Shown here: in pieces, positions 23,757 through 32,194 of the stretch | How positions within the stretch are numbered: position 1 is the stretch's first letter | Layout of the letters: every line of letters starts with the position of its first letter | NCBI GenBank assembly: GCA_002407905.1 | Contig: DHPL01000055.1 | Span: forward strand, 1 to 33,619 | Direction: 5' to 3' | DNA length: 33,619 nucleotides | Source of the DNA: Anaerolineaceae bacterium UBA5365 | GTDB taxonomy: Bacteria > Chloroflexota > Anaerolineae > Anaerolineales > Anaerolineaceae | Translations under genes and position numbers: made by a program | Notes under the pieces: generated by a model | What the model was told of the DNA's origin: nothing | The model's input: the letters and a program-made list of their open reading frames with translations, nothing else | Databases searched by the model: none

Positions 23757-24075
23757 ATGTCAAGAGGATTTTTTAGAAATCAGTTTTTCTCATTTGGCAT
23801 AGGACTAGGGCAGCCGGCTTCCGGCATGAAAACAACACTTAAGCCAATCGGGTCTTCTTCCTAATCCAGGTGGACCCCCGGCCTTTGCCTCATCTTCTTT
23901 CCAGGAATGATCAACAATTATCCGGGGACTTGCCTGTCCAGTAATTTCCATTTGTATGTTATTATTTTCACAAACCTGGGGAGCTCAATTCGCCGTCAAT
24001 ATATGCTGCCAGGCGGGGGCCGCCTTGCATGTCTTGACTGGTCTGAACAACCCGCCAGGACGACCAGGAGGAAAG
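23757..24075. other. Intergenic region between lacI-type and protease genes
   Basis: About 320 bp. It holds an AT-rich patch near 23951-23975 that may contain the protease promoter, a short GCCGG/CCGGC inverted repeat near 23815, and GGAGGAAAG right before the protease ATG. An open frame reaches back to 23956 but lacks a ribosome site. No gene or RNA recognised. Confidence 0.4.
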
Positions 24076-27000
24076 ATGAAATCCTTTTCCGCCAAGCTGC
24101 TAAACTTCTTTTTAGCCCTCGTCATTGGATTTAGCCCGTCCTTAGCGCTGCAACCCCTCTCCACGGCCGCGACCTTGCCAGAGATGACCAAGGCGGACGA
24201 GGCCTGGTTGGCGGCTGCCAAAGCAGCCGAGAGTTTTACCGTCCAGCTGAAGGCTCCTTCCTGGGTCATGCAAGCGGCCCAAAACCCTGTGGAGGGGGAG
24301 GGCCTCTCAACCGGATCCGCCGGCCCGCAGCCAGGGTCTCCCGAAGCTCAGCGCTACATCAAAACGCTCAACCGGGAGCTCGATCGCTTCATTGCCGAGG
24401 CGGAGCGCCTTCTCGGAAGAAAACTCGAAATCCTCCAGCGCTACGACTATGTTCTTAACGGCTTTTCCGCCAAAATGAGCCTGGAAGAAGCCGCCATCCT
24501 GCGGCAGCTGCGTTCCGTCCGGGAGGTCTACGCGGACAGGACCTACGTCCCAAGCAGCGATGCCAGCCCCGAATTTCTTGGAGCAGACCAGATATGGTAC
24601 GGCGATGCCTTGCCGCAGTTGCCCGGAAAACGCGGACAGGGTGTGCGGGTGGCAATCATTGATACCGGCATCAACGTCTCCCATACAAGTTTTGAGGGAA
24701 GCACATTTGGCTACACCTTTCCTGCCCCTCCGGAAGGATACCTCGGGCTCTGCAAAACCCGACCAGCCAGCTACAGATGCAACAATAAACTAATTGGCAT
24801 TTACGATATGCTCCACGATGTAAACGGATGGGACCAGCTGGACCATGGTTCCCATGTGGCCGGCATCGTTGCGGGCAATATGCGTTACTCGAGCTACCAG
24901 GGAGTTTCGGTCGAGATATCAGGGATCGCTCCCTGGGCCCAAATTCTTTCCTACAAGGTTTGTGATGTGAATGACTGCCCGAGCACAGCCGTGATTGCAG
25001 CCATCAACCAGGCCGTTGCCGATAAAGCCCAGGTGATCAGCCTGGGCGTTGTGCCCCAGTCCGGCCCTACCCGCGACCCCTGGCGGGATCCCACCGATCT
25101 CGCCCTGCTCGAAGCGATGGAGAGCGGCATTCTCAGTTCAACCTCGGCGGGAAACTTTGGCCCGGATTCTGAGAAGATCTACAGGGCGGCCCCCTGGGCG
25201 CTTGTGACTGGCAGCACGCAGCATGGCCGCATTTTTGGTTATTCAATTTATGGTGTGGGCTACGGTTTGGTAATCGATACGATCGCTTACCCGGCAAGGG
25301 CGGATCTTGCCCCAAAGCTGGTTTCGAAACTCCAAGGCGCCGCCCTGGTGAAGGATGCAGCTAATAACCCGTATGGCTGCAAGGCATGGCCCGCGGGTAC
25401 CTACACCAATCGTGTTGCCCTGGTGAAACGCGGCGTATGCAACTTCCAGATCAAAGTGGACAACTTTAGAAAAGCCGGCGGGAGTTTTATTTTGGTTTAC
25501 GATGAAGCTCCCGGTGTTCCGCCCTTTGAGATGGGGACGGAGACCGGCAGCGGCGGCATTCCCGCGGCAATGCTTTCTTACGAAACCGGAAGCACGCTAA
25601 TGAATTACGACAAACCGTTCAGGTTTGATATCGAAGCTGATTGGATAGCCGGTTCAGAGCCAGCCTGGCGGGATATCCTCTCTATGTCATCGGCCCGCGG
25701 CCCGATCCCTAATTTTGATTTGCTCAAGCCGGACCTGGTAGCCCCTGGTCTCAACACTTTTTCCGCCTATGCCGCACCAAACGCGATGGGTTTAATGAGT
25801 GGAACAACGATGGCCGCTCCCCAGGTTGCCGGTGCTGCAGCCATTATGAAATCGGTTTACCCAAACTGGAGCCCATCTGCCATTCAATCCGCCCTGATCA
25901 TGACCGCCAAAGCCGGCACCACCCGAAACCATCGCGGTGAGGATGTGACTTCCCCGTTCGAGTACGGCAACGGCCGCCTGGATCTGACCCAGGCTGCCCT
26001 GGCCGGCATGGTCATGGAAGAGACCCCGGCTAAATTCAGGATGGCTGATCCGAATGCCGGGGGCGATCCGCGGAATCTGAACATTCCCTCGTATCAAAAC
26101 AGAACCTGCCTGGGCTCCTGCACTTTTACCCGAACTTTTACCAATGTGACCAACCAAGCGGCCACCTATTCCATCAGTTTTGAGAACCCTGGTGCAATGC
26201 AGATCGAGACTTCACCGCAGGGGTCTTTCACCATCCCTGCCGGAGGGACCCAGCAGCTCATTATCACCCTCAGGCCGGCTCTTGGTGTGGGGGATGCCTG
26301 GCAGACTGCAAGGGTTGTTCTGAAAACTGACACCAGCTTCCCGACTGGCAAGAAGATGAGCGACCTGGCTTTCAGCATGGCAGCCAAAACAAAGTCCAGC
26401 GGCTCCAATTTGCCGACCACTTTGCGCCATACAACCTTTGATGGAAGCAGCCAGGTCACCTTGAAAGAAGTGCAATTCACCGCCGCTATCACCAGCCTTA
26501 ACAGTACGCGTTATGGCCTTGCGCCCGCTGCGATTCACGATTTTAATCTTGCCAAAGACCCCACAACATCCTACCGCTACGATGATCTGAGCCAGGTTTG
26601 GTACACCAGCACTACCTGCCCGGCAGATCAGGAGCGGATGGTTGTTGAGGTGCTGGAAACTACGTCGAGAGACCTGGATGTATTTGTGGGTACAGGCACA
26701 ACGCCCCAATCCGCGCTGGAGACGGCGAAGGCTGTTGGCTCCCCGCGGCTTGAGTATCTTAATATCGTCCGCCCCGCGTTCAGCGGACCGTGCTGGATCA
26801 TGGTGCAAAACTTTAGCCCTTCTACCGAAGGCGTTGCAGATTCAGTAAAGCTCGCGGTTGGCTTTGTGCCCAGGACGATTGATGGAGTCTTTACCGTCAC
26901 TGGCCCTGCCAGCGTGCCGGCTTTGGCACCCTTTGAGATCGGTGTTAACTACTCCCTCACCGGCTTCACCGAACCCAACCGCTGGGCATGGTACGGATAC

Positions 27001-27117
27001 CTCACCCTCGGCTCCGCTGCGGGCAGGACGGATGATATCGGCATCATGGATGTGAACCTGTATAAGACTCTAACGCTGCGGAAGATCCCCGTCTACCTGC
27101 CGCTGATCAACCGCTGA
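24076..27117 (+). CDS. Secreted S8 (subtilisin-like) protease with PA insert; catalytic Ser position is Thr
   Basis: A 1013-residue secreted protein; ATG at 24076 follows GGAGGAAAG. Order: signal peptide (about 1-32, ending SLALQ); I9-like propeptide (about 55-165, 'RYDYVLNGFSAKMSLEEAAILRQL' region); S8 domain with D196 in 'AIIDTGIN', H257 in 'DHGSHVAGIVAG' and the oxyanion 'SAGNFGP'; a PA domain inserted at about 410-515; then 'MSGTTMAAPQVAG', where the nucleophile serine of the GTSMA motif is T578. Downstream are an Fn3-like beta domain (about 680-760) and a PPC-like beta domain. The chain ends VYLPLINR, a tail seen on many Chloroflexota surface proteins. Without serine it may be inactive or a threonine variant. 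Confidence 0.85.
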   Translation: MKSFSAKLLNFFLALVIGFSPSLALQPLSTAATLPEMTKADEAWLAAAKAAESFTVQLKAPSWVMQAAQNPVEGEGLSTGSAGPQPGSPEAQRYIKTLNRELDRFIAEAERLLGRKLEILQRYDYVLNGFSAKMSLEEAAILRQLRSVREVYADRTYVPSSDASPEFLGADQIWYGDALPQLPGKRGQGVRVAIIDTGINVSHTSFEGSTFGYTFPAPPEGYLGLCKTRPASYRCNNKLIGIYDMLHDVNGWDQLDHGSHVAGIVAGNMRYSSYQGVSVEISGIAPWAQILSYKVCDVNDCPSTAVIAAINQAVADKAQVISLGVVPQSGPTRDPWRDPTDLALLEAMESGILSSTSAGNFGPDSEKIYRAAPWALVTGSTQHGRIFGYSIYGVGYGLVIDTIAYPARADLAPKLVSKLQGAALVKDAANNPYGCKAWPAGTYTNRVALVKRGVCNFQIKVDNFRKAGGSFILVYDEAPGVPPFEMGTETGSGGIPAAMLSYETGSTLMNYDKPFRFDIEADWIAGSEPAWRDILSMSSARGPIPNFDLLKPDLVAPGLNTFSAYAAPNAMGLMSGTTMAAPQVAGAAAIMKSVYPNWSPSAIQSALIMTAKAGTTRNHRGEDVTSPFEYGNGRLDLTQAALAGMVMEETPAKFRMADPNAGGDPRNLNIPSYQNRTCLGSCTFTRTFTNVTNQAATYSISFENPGAMQIETSPQGSFTIPAGGTQQLIITLRPALGVGDAWQTARVVLKTDTSFPTGKKMSDLAFSMAAKTKSSGSNLPTTLRHTTFDGSSQVTLKEVQFTAAITSLNSTRYGLAPAAIHDFNLAKDPTTSYRYDDLSQVWYTSTTCPADQERMVVEVLETTSRDLDVFVGTGTTPQSALETAKAVGSPRLEYLNIVRPAFSGPCWIMVQNFSPSTEGVADSVKLAVGFVPRTIDGVFTVTGPASVPALAPFEIGVNYSLTGFTEPNRWAWYGYLTLGSAAGRTDDIGIMDVNLYKTLTLRKIPVYLPLINR

Positions 27118-27157
27118 CCCTGGCCATCCAGAAAAGCAGTCAAGCTACTCGCTGTTG

Positions 27158-27256
27158 CTACTCCCACTCGATCGTGGCAGGAGCTAAAGAACTTACGTCA
27201 TAGGTTACTTTTTTCCCCAAACCTTCGACTAACAAGTGACAGATCGCTGATACACG
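27158..27256 (-). pseudogene. Remnant of a second guaA 3' end
   Basis: Minus-strand codons 27229-27158 read VEGLGKKVTYDVSS, then LAPATIEWE and a TAG stop. The intact GuaA ends VEGVNRVVYDVSS, then KPPATIEWE. Similarity seems to continue a little upstream (ICHLL; ISD in another frame) before an in-frame TGA. Nothing else of guaA is here, so this is a displaced or captured 3' fragment, diverged from the intact copy at 29133. Confidence 0.8.
27159..27181. repeat. guaA 3'-end direct repeat, left copy (att-like)
   Basis: A 23-bp sequence starting TACTCCCACT and ending CGTGGCAGG, identical to 29134-29156 and in the same orientation. It covers the last codons (ATIEWE and stop) of guaA. Confidence 0.8.
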
Positions 27257-27340
27257 TCAGAGAAGTGATTAGCAGATGGAAGAGGTTTTGCCCACAGGAT
27301 AAACCACATCGGTGCGTAAAGTTGAGGAGATACCGTTTCC

Positions 27341-27832
27341 TCATTCACCTTGAATAAGGACGTGTACTATACGATCTCTTGCACGTACCTGGTCGAAATC
27401 CGCGAAGTAGATCCGTCCAAATTCTCCTAACAATACCTCCCCATCCACTAAAGGAACAGTAACCGATCTTCCAAGAAGTACCGATCTCAGGTGAGCATCA
27501 GTATTTAGACTCCAAAAGGGCTCTTCTGATCGTTCTCTTTGAGCAATTTCAATGTGTATTGGTCCTGGGTGTAAATACTGCCCCTCTGTTTTACAGGTTG
27601 GTATTATTTTTTCAAAAACATTAACCATATCCTGAAGTATTAGTTGGGTTCCCCAATAATTAATATCGTCAGATTGTTCTTGAATTAAGACACTGCAGGT
27701 AGTGTGTTGTGAATAAATGAGAATGGTTCCATTGTTGATTTGTGCAGTATCGGTTAGAGCTTTTACTTCTGGTGTGATGTCATGAAATGTGGGCCTACTG
27801 TCTGTATGGATTTTTAACGTGGAATAAAACAC
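27341..27832 (-). CDS. YjbQ / UPF0047-family protein
   Basis: A 163-residue protein of the UPF0047 family, sometimes called secondary thiamine-phosphate synthase. Family marks: 'GTILIYSQHTTCSVLIQEQSDD' region with conserved HTT and E, 'HAHLRSVLLG'-like histidine block, and 'VLLGEFGRIYFADFD...RARDR' near the end. The start is GTG with AAGGA six bases before it; this site overlaps the TGA of the TPI-like gene, so the two were translated together. It lies within the AT-rich islet and its codon use is unlike the neighbours. The frame is intact, but its partner gene is truncated, so expression is doubtful. Confidence 0.8.
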   Translation of the reverse strand: MFYSTLKIHTDSRPTFHDITPEVKALTDTAQINNGTILIYSQHTTCSVLIQEQSDDINYWGTQLILQDMVNVFEKIIPTCKTEGQYLHPGPIHIEIAQRERSEEPFWSLNTDAHLRSVLLGRSVTVPLVDGEVLLGEFGRIYFADFDQVRARDRIVHVLIQGE

Positions 27833-27842
27833 AATTTTTCCT

Positions 27843-28405
27843 TCACTTTCTAATTGCTTGATTTTCGCTATGCACTTCGTCCCATGCTTGTCTTAAAGCT
27901 AATATCATCCCATCGAGTTTTTGGATGCGCTTATCAGATTTAAATATACCGCTTGTGGAGCCAGTTCCTTCTGCACCCAACTTAACAATTTCGTATACAT
28001 CTGAAGCTTCTTGTATCCCAGCACCATGCAGAATTTTAATTAGCGGGTTGATTTCATTAATGGTTTTGGTTGCTAATGCGATCTGATCCCTCCTATCAGC
28101 AATAACATCCCTAACCCCGATCTTGTCCGGTGATTCTAGTAGTATGATATTTGGTTCGAAGTGTGCTATAGCTTGTGCCTCGGTGATATCATCAGCACAG
28201 ACTAGCGTAGCCAATCCTACTTCATCCGCTCTAATAATCGTTTTTCTAACTTCGCTTAATGAAACTCTTCTCTCACTATGATTCAGTAAAGTGCCTTTTG
28301 CACCTGCTGCCTTTACCGCTTCAGGGAGTACTGATCCAATGCCCCTTCCGATATCAATCGAGTCGAGATGTTGTGCAAAAATGTTAATTCTTTTGACCGA
28401 ATTGG
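27843..28405 (-). pseudogene. 5'-truncated triosephosphate isomerase-like gene (archaeal/EryH type)
   Basis: The minus-strand frame is open from 28445 and shows TPI homology from about 28405 ('INIFAQHLDSIDIG' region). Visible marks are NHSERR with the catalytic histidine, LVCADD, and LLESPDKIG with the catalytic glutamate, then 'LHGAGIQEASDV' and 'STSGIF' for phosphate binding. The N-terminal part with the catalytic lysine (about 40 residues) is missing and no ATG or GTG is available; a TTG at 28214 would remove half the protein. The style resembles the L-erythrulose-phosphate isomerase (EryH-like) branch. It is probably non-functional. Confidence 0.75.
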
Positions 28406-28409
28406 CTAA

Positions 28410-28868
28410 GCGATAAATGTTTATGTTGCAAAAGAGCTTGCAAAACTAAATTACCTCACGATCCTGACGAATAGCTTGAACATTGCATTCGAGTTCGAGG
28501 AAAACCAAAACTCTAAAGTGATACTGTTTGGCGGCACTTTCGATCCTAAAAATCACGTTACATTTGGCGAAGAGACGATAAATCAACTGTCGAAATATCG
28601 GGCCGACAAACTTATCATGTCGGTCGATGGGATTAGCGCAGACCACGGGGTAACTATTTATCGGTTTGAAGAATCAGAAATTTATAAGCGAATGATTCAA
28701 CAGGCGAAGTTAACCATTTTAGCGGCTGATTACACAAAAATTGGGAACGAAGGACTCACACGTATATGTAATGCCGATGCAATTGATGTGCTCATCACTA
28801 ATCGAGTTGCAAAACCCGAAGAGATTGAGAAGTTGAGAGCGATAGGCATCGAGGTAATTTTGGTCTAA
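28410..28868 (+). pseudogene. DeoR-family regulator fragment (sugar-sensing domain only)
   Basis: Open plus-strand frame of 152 codons matching only the C-terminal DeoR sensor: 'YLTILTNSLNIA', 'KVILFGGTFDPKN', 'DKLIMSVDGISADHGVT', 'LTILAADYTKIGNEG', 'IDVLITN'. The N-terminal winged helix and start are absent; the frame closes with TAA at 28407 upstream, and the only in-frame start-like codon is TTG at 28476. The break coincides with that of the head-to-head TPI-like fragment. It probably once controlled that divergent sugar or polyol operon. Confidence 0.8.
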
Positions 28869-28979
28869 TCTGTTTCCGCACAGTTGCATACATGCCTGAT
28901 CTATTTCTAATAAAGAGATAATTTTGAAAAAGTATGTGAAGAATTAGTGCACAATCCACCAACCGTACTCGGAACTAGG

Positions 28980-29002
28980 TTATTGATAGTACGAATCAAT
29001 AA
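28980..29002 (+). terminator. Possible AT-rich terminator after the DeoR fragment
   Basis: Perfect 8-bp inverted repeat TTATTGAT / ATCAATAA with a 7-nt loop, followed by TAGCTAGTTTTATTTATT. The stem is weak because it is AT-rich. The rest of 28869-29132 shows no gene. Confidence 0.3.
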
Positions 29003-29132
29003 TAGCTAGTTTTATTTATTATTAAAACAAGAATTCTTCGGGATTTAGTTTTGGATTCTGATGTTAATTAGAGGAATAGTTATCTCGATCCAATGACAGC
29101 GAGAGATTCTAGACCTCCGTTAACATGGTAGT

Positions 29133-30695
29133 TTACTCCCACTCGATCGTGGCAGGCGGCTTGCTGCTCACATCGTAGACCACGCGGTTCACGCCTTCCA
29201 CCTCATTGACGATGCGGTTGCTCACGTGCGCCAACAGACCGTAGGGCAGGCGGGCCCAATCCGCGGTCATGAAGTCATTCGTGGTCACGGCGCGCAGGCT
29301 CACGGTCTCTGCGTAGGTACGTTGGTCGCCCATTACGCCAACACTGCGCACCGGCAGCAGAACCGCAAAAGCCTGGCTGGTGCCGCTCAGGCTGCCATCC
29401 TCGCGCTCCATCAGGTGCATCAGGCCGGCCTTCTCCAACTCGCTCGTGAAAATCGCGTCCGCGTGCTGCAGGGTCTGCACACGCTTTTGGGTCACCTCGC
29501 CCACCACACGCACAGCCAGGCCCGGCCCGGGGAAGGGCTGGCGCCAGACAAGCTCGTGGGGCAGACCAAGCGCCTCGCCAACCTCGCGCACCTCGTCCTT
29601 AAAGAGCATGCGCAGCGGCTCCACAACCTCAAACTGCATATCAGCCGGCAAACCGCCTACATTGTGGTGCGTTTTGATGCGCTGCCCGTGGCCGGTGCCC
29701 AGGCCCTGGCTTTCAACCACATCCGGGTAGATGGTTCCCTGCACCAGGTAGCGCACCTCGCCAAAACCGCGGGCGGCAGCCTCGAATTCACGGATGAAGG
29801 TCTCGCCCACGATGCGCCTTTTGGTTTCAGGCTCGGTCACGCCTTCCAGGTTGCCAATAAAGCGCGCGCGGGCATCGATGGTATGGAAATGCTCGCCCAA
29901 TCGCGGCCGGAAGGTCTCCTCCACCTGCTGGCGTTCGTTCAGGCGCAGCAGGCCGGTATCCACAAAGAAGGCGTAAACGTTCTTACCCAAGGCTTTTTCC
30001 ACCAGCGCGGTGGCCACACTGCTATCCACCCCGCCGCTAACCGCCGATAGCACCGGCGCGTCGCCCACCTGGGCCCGGATTGCCTCCACGGCATCATGGA
30101 TGATGGATTTTGGCGTCCAATTGGGCTGGCAGCCGCAGATATCGATCACGAAGCGCCTGAACACTTCGGTACCATGCTTGGTATGGTAGACCTCAGGGTG
30201 ATACTGCAGGCCATAGTAGCCCCGGTCGTTGTTGGCCATTGCCGCGAAAGGGCTGTTTTCTGACCGCCCGATAACCTCAAACCCATTCGGCAGGGCCTCG
30301 ATGCGGTCGCCATGGCTCATCCACACCTGGTGTTCACCGCGGGGCAGCAGGGCGTTGGGCTCTTCCACTGTCACAACCGCCTTACCGTACTCATGCTGGC
30401 TGCTGGTGGCCACCTTACCGCCCAGTTTATGGGTGAGGGCTTGCATCCCGTAACAGATGCCCAGGATGGGCAGGCCGCTTTCCAGCAGGAAATCCTGGAT
30501 GTATGGCGCGCCATCGGCGTAGATGGAGTTCGGCCCGCCGGAGAGGATGATCCCCTTGGTCTCCGGGGTGAGCAGGTCCTCCTGGGACGCGTTCCAGCCT
30601 TTCAGTTCGCAAAAAACTTGCAGCTCACGCACGCGGCGGGCGATCAGCTGGCTATATTGGGAACCATAATCCAAAACAACGATGCGGTCGCTCAT
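29133..30695 (-). CDS. guaA: GMP synthase (glutamine-hydrolysing)
   Basis: A 520-residue enzyme converting XMP to GMP with ATP and glutamine. The class I glutamine amidotransferase domain (1-190) has the triad C81 (GICYGMQ), H166 and E168 (YHPEV). The ATP pyrophosphatase domain has the P-loop SGGVDS (220-225). The C-terminal dimerisation domain ends in the usual PPATIEWE. Length and all motifs are normal. Its ATG overlaps the TGA of xpt by four bases (ATGA). The 3' end carries one of the 23-bp repeats that bound the AT-rich islet, so the last codons may be island-derived while function is kept. Confidence 0.98.
   Translation of the reverse strand: MSDRIVVLDYGSQYSQLIARRVRELQVFCELKGWNASQEDLLTPETKGIILSGGPNSIYADGAPYIQDFLLESGLPILGICYGMQALTHKLGGKVATSSQHEYGKAVVTVEEPNALLPRGEHQVWMSHGDRIEALPNGFEVIGRSENSPFAAMANNDRGYYGLQYHPEVYHTKHGTEVFRRFVIDICGCQPNWTPKSIIHDAVEAIRAQVGDAPVLSAVSGGVDSSVATALVEKALGKNVYAFFVDTGLLRLNERQQVEETFRPRLGEHFHTIDARARFIGNLEGVTEPETKRRIVGETFIREFEAAARGFGEVRYLVQGTIYPDVVESQGLGTGHGQRIKTHHNVGGLPADMQFEVVEPLRMLFKDEVREVGEALGLPHELVWRQPFPGPGLAVRVVGEVTQKRVQTLQHADAIFTSELEKAGLMHLMEREDGSLSGTSQAFAVLLPVRSVGVMGDQRTYAETVSLRAVTTNDFMTADWARLPYGLLAHVSNRIVNEVEGVNRVVYDVSSKPPATIEWE
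29134..29156. repeat. guaA 3'-end direct repeat, right copy (att-like)
   Basis: Same 23 bp as 27159-27181, here forming the true C-terminal codons of the intact guaA. Flanks differ immediately outside the repeat. Confidence 0.8.
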
Positions 30696-31273
30696 GAATC
30701 CCCCTCGTCAAACACGATTTGGCCGTCATCCATATTGGTGATGGACACCAGGCTGTGGATGGGCACGCCCAGAGGGGTAAGCAGGTCCCGGCCGCCTTCA
30801 AAGGTTTTTTCCACAAGGGTGCCGATGCCGATCACCTGAGCGCCGGCTACTTCCGCGAGGCGCACTAATCCGGCGATGGTCGCGCCGCTGGCCAGAAAGT
30901 CGTCGATGATCAAAATGCGCTCTCCGCGGCCCAGGTATTCCGGTGAGACGATCAGCTCCGTATTGGTGCCCTTGGTGTGGCTGGGGGCCACGGTGATGTA
31001 TACCTCGCTGGGCATGGTAATGGGTTTGGTTTTACGGGCGTAGACCACCGGAAGGTCAAGGTACTTGCCGGCCATGATCGCGGGCGCGATGCCTGAAATC
31101 TCGGCGGTCAGGATCTTCTCCGCACCAACGTCCTTAAAAAGTCGGGCGAACTCGGCCCCGCAGGCATCCATCAGGGTGGGATCCACCTGATGGTTGATAA
31201 ACCGGTCCACCTTTAAAATGCCATTGCCAAGGTTTTTTCCCTGGCTGCGAATGCGGTCTTTTAAGAGCTGCAT
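30692..31273 (-). CDS. xpt: Xanthine phosphoribosyltransferase
   Basis: A 193-residue type I phosphoribosyltransferase starting at 31273, where AATGGAGGAGAG precedes the ATG; the longer frame is rejected. It has the hallmark 'MQLLKDRIRSQGKNLGNGILKVDRF' start and '(V)DPTLM' block of Xpt, the PRPP loop 'ILIIDDFLASGAT', and 'EISGIAPAIMAGKYLDLPVVYARK'. It turns xanthine and PRPP into XMP, which GuaA then aminates to GMP, so the overlap with guaA makes biochemical sense. No purine riboswitch was recognised in the leader. Confidence 0.95.
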   Translation of the reverse strand: MQLLKDRIRSQGKNLGNGILKVDRFINHQVDPTLMDACGAEFARLFKDVGAEKILTAEISGIAPAIMAGKYLDLPVVYARKTKPITMPSEVYITVAPSHTKGTNTELIVSPEYLGRGERILIIDDFLASGATIAGLVRLAEVAGAQVIGIGTLVEKTFEGGRDLLTPLGVPIHSLVSITNMDDGQIVFDEGDS

Positions 31274-31348
31274 CTCTCCTCCATTTTCCCGAAAAAAACC
31301 AATAATTGCCACCGCAAGTATATCAGCAGGGCAGCCTGCCAAGGCAAT

Positions 31349-31378
31349 AAAAAACCGCCGCGGAGCCTTCCGCGGCGG
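31349..31378 (-). terminator. Strong Rho-independent terminator of the PhzF-like gene
   Basis: Stem CCGCCGCGG / CCGCGGCGG (9 bp, all G/C) with a 6-nt loop, followed on the minus strand by TTTTTT. It lies 16 bp after the stop of the PhzF-like gene and isolates it from xpt-guaA. Confidence 0.9.
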
Positions 31379-31393
31379 GATCCATACCTAATC

Positions 31394-32194
31394 TCACTCA
31401 CCCTGGCGTAATAGCTCAGCGGAGAGGATGGTCAGCGCCTTTCCGCCGATGAAAACCCGCTGCGGAGTGGTTTTCACCCAAACTTCACCGCCCCGGCTGG
31501 AGGCCTGATAGGCCAGGAATTCGGTCTTATCCAGCTTGGCTTCCCAATACGGCCCTAAGCTGCAATGGGCCATGCCGGTCACCGGATCCTCATTGATGCC
31601 GGACCGCGGCGAGAAAAACCGGGACGTAAAATCGTACTTACCTTCACCGGCGCTGGTGATGGCCAGGTCAAAATACGGCAGCTGCATGATCACCTTGGGC
31701 TCAGCCTCAATATTGCGAACTGCCTCCCCGTTGGGCAGTTCCACGATCAAAAGCTTGCCTTCGTAGTCTGCCGCGCCAATGACCTCTGGCCCAAAGACCG
31801 CCTGAATGGCCTCATTGACCGGGATTGCCACCGGCTGCCTGCGGGGCATGTCCAGTTCGATCGTTCCCTTTTTACTCGTTGCGGTGATCAGCCCGCTTTT
31901 GGTATTGAAACGGATGGTCTCGTCCGGCTCGTAGAAGCCGAATTCAAAGAGGATATGCGCGGCCGAAAGGGTGGCGTGGCCGCAAAGGTCCACCTCGGTC
32001 TGAGGGGTAAACCAACGCAGTTGGTAGTCATCGCCCTGGGGAGTCAGAAAAGCGGTCTCGGAGAGGTTCATTTCCGCGGCAACATTTTGCATCCACTCAT
32101 CGGAGCGCGGTTTTTCCAGGATGCAAACCGCTGCCGGGTTGCCCTTAAAAGGCGTAACTGTAAAAGCATCAACCTGATAGATCGGTATCTTCAT
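31394..32194 (-). CDS. PhzF-family isomerase/epimerase-like protein
   Basis: A 266-residue protein with the two-lobed diaminopimelate-epimerase-like fold. Family motifs: 'VDAFT...FKGNPAAVC' start, 'NLSETAFL' with the catalytic glutamate E46 (E45 in PhzF), 'FTPQTEVDLCGHATLSAAHIL', and 'EDPVTGMAHCSLGPYW' near the end. The ATG at 32194 follows AGAAAGG with a nine-base spacer; a TTG seven codons earlier was rejected. No phenazine genes are near, so the substrate is unknown, as for most members of the family. Monocistronic with its own terminator. Confidence 0.9.
   Translation of the reverse strand: MKIPIYQVDAFTVTPFKGNPAAVCILEKPRSDEWMQNVAAEMNLSETAFLTPQGDDYQLRWFTPQTEVDLCGHATLSAAHILFEFGFYEPDETIRFNTKSGLITATSKKGTIELDMPRRQPVAIPVNEAIQAVFGPEVIGAADYEGKLLIVELPNGEAVRNIEAEPKVIMQLPYFDLAITSAGEGKYDFTSRFFSPRSGINEDPVTGMAHCSLGPYWEAKLDKTEFLAYQASSRGGEVWVKTTPQRVFIGGKALTILSAELLRQGE

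Larger units (their letters stand above)
27159..29156. mobile_element. Decayed AT-rich islet inserted at the guaA 3' end
   Basis: About 2 kb bounded by the two 23-bp guaA repeats. Base composition changes sharply: 17 of 60 bases are G/C at 27601-27660, against 40 of 60 at 29461-29520 in guaA. Contents are a YjbQ-type gene, a 5'-truncated TPI-like gene and a truncated DeoR-type gene. The 3' end of guaA is a known integration site for genomic islands, but no integrase remains here, so the mechanism is inferred. Confidence 0.6.

Noticed and set aside
27843..28214. Intact 123-residue gene from the TTG at 28214
   Set aside because: TPI homology continues in the same frame for about 60 codons upstream of this TTG, so it is an internal codon of a truncated gene, not a real start.
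27159..29156. Assembly artefact explaining the double guaA tail
   Set aside because: The two tails differ clearly at protein and DNA level outside the 23 bp, and the sequence between has a distinct base composition, so a simple collapsed or duplicated contig end is unlikely.
31274..31348. Purine riboswitch or PurR box before xpt
   Set aside because: The conserved purine-aptamer core and its three-helix layout were not found; only a TATACT-like -10 without a good -35 is visible.
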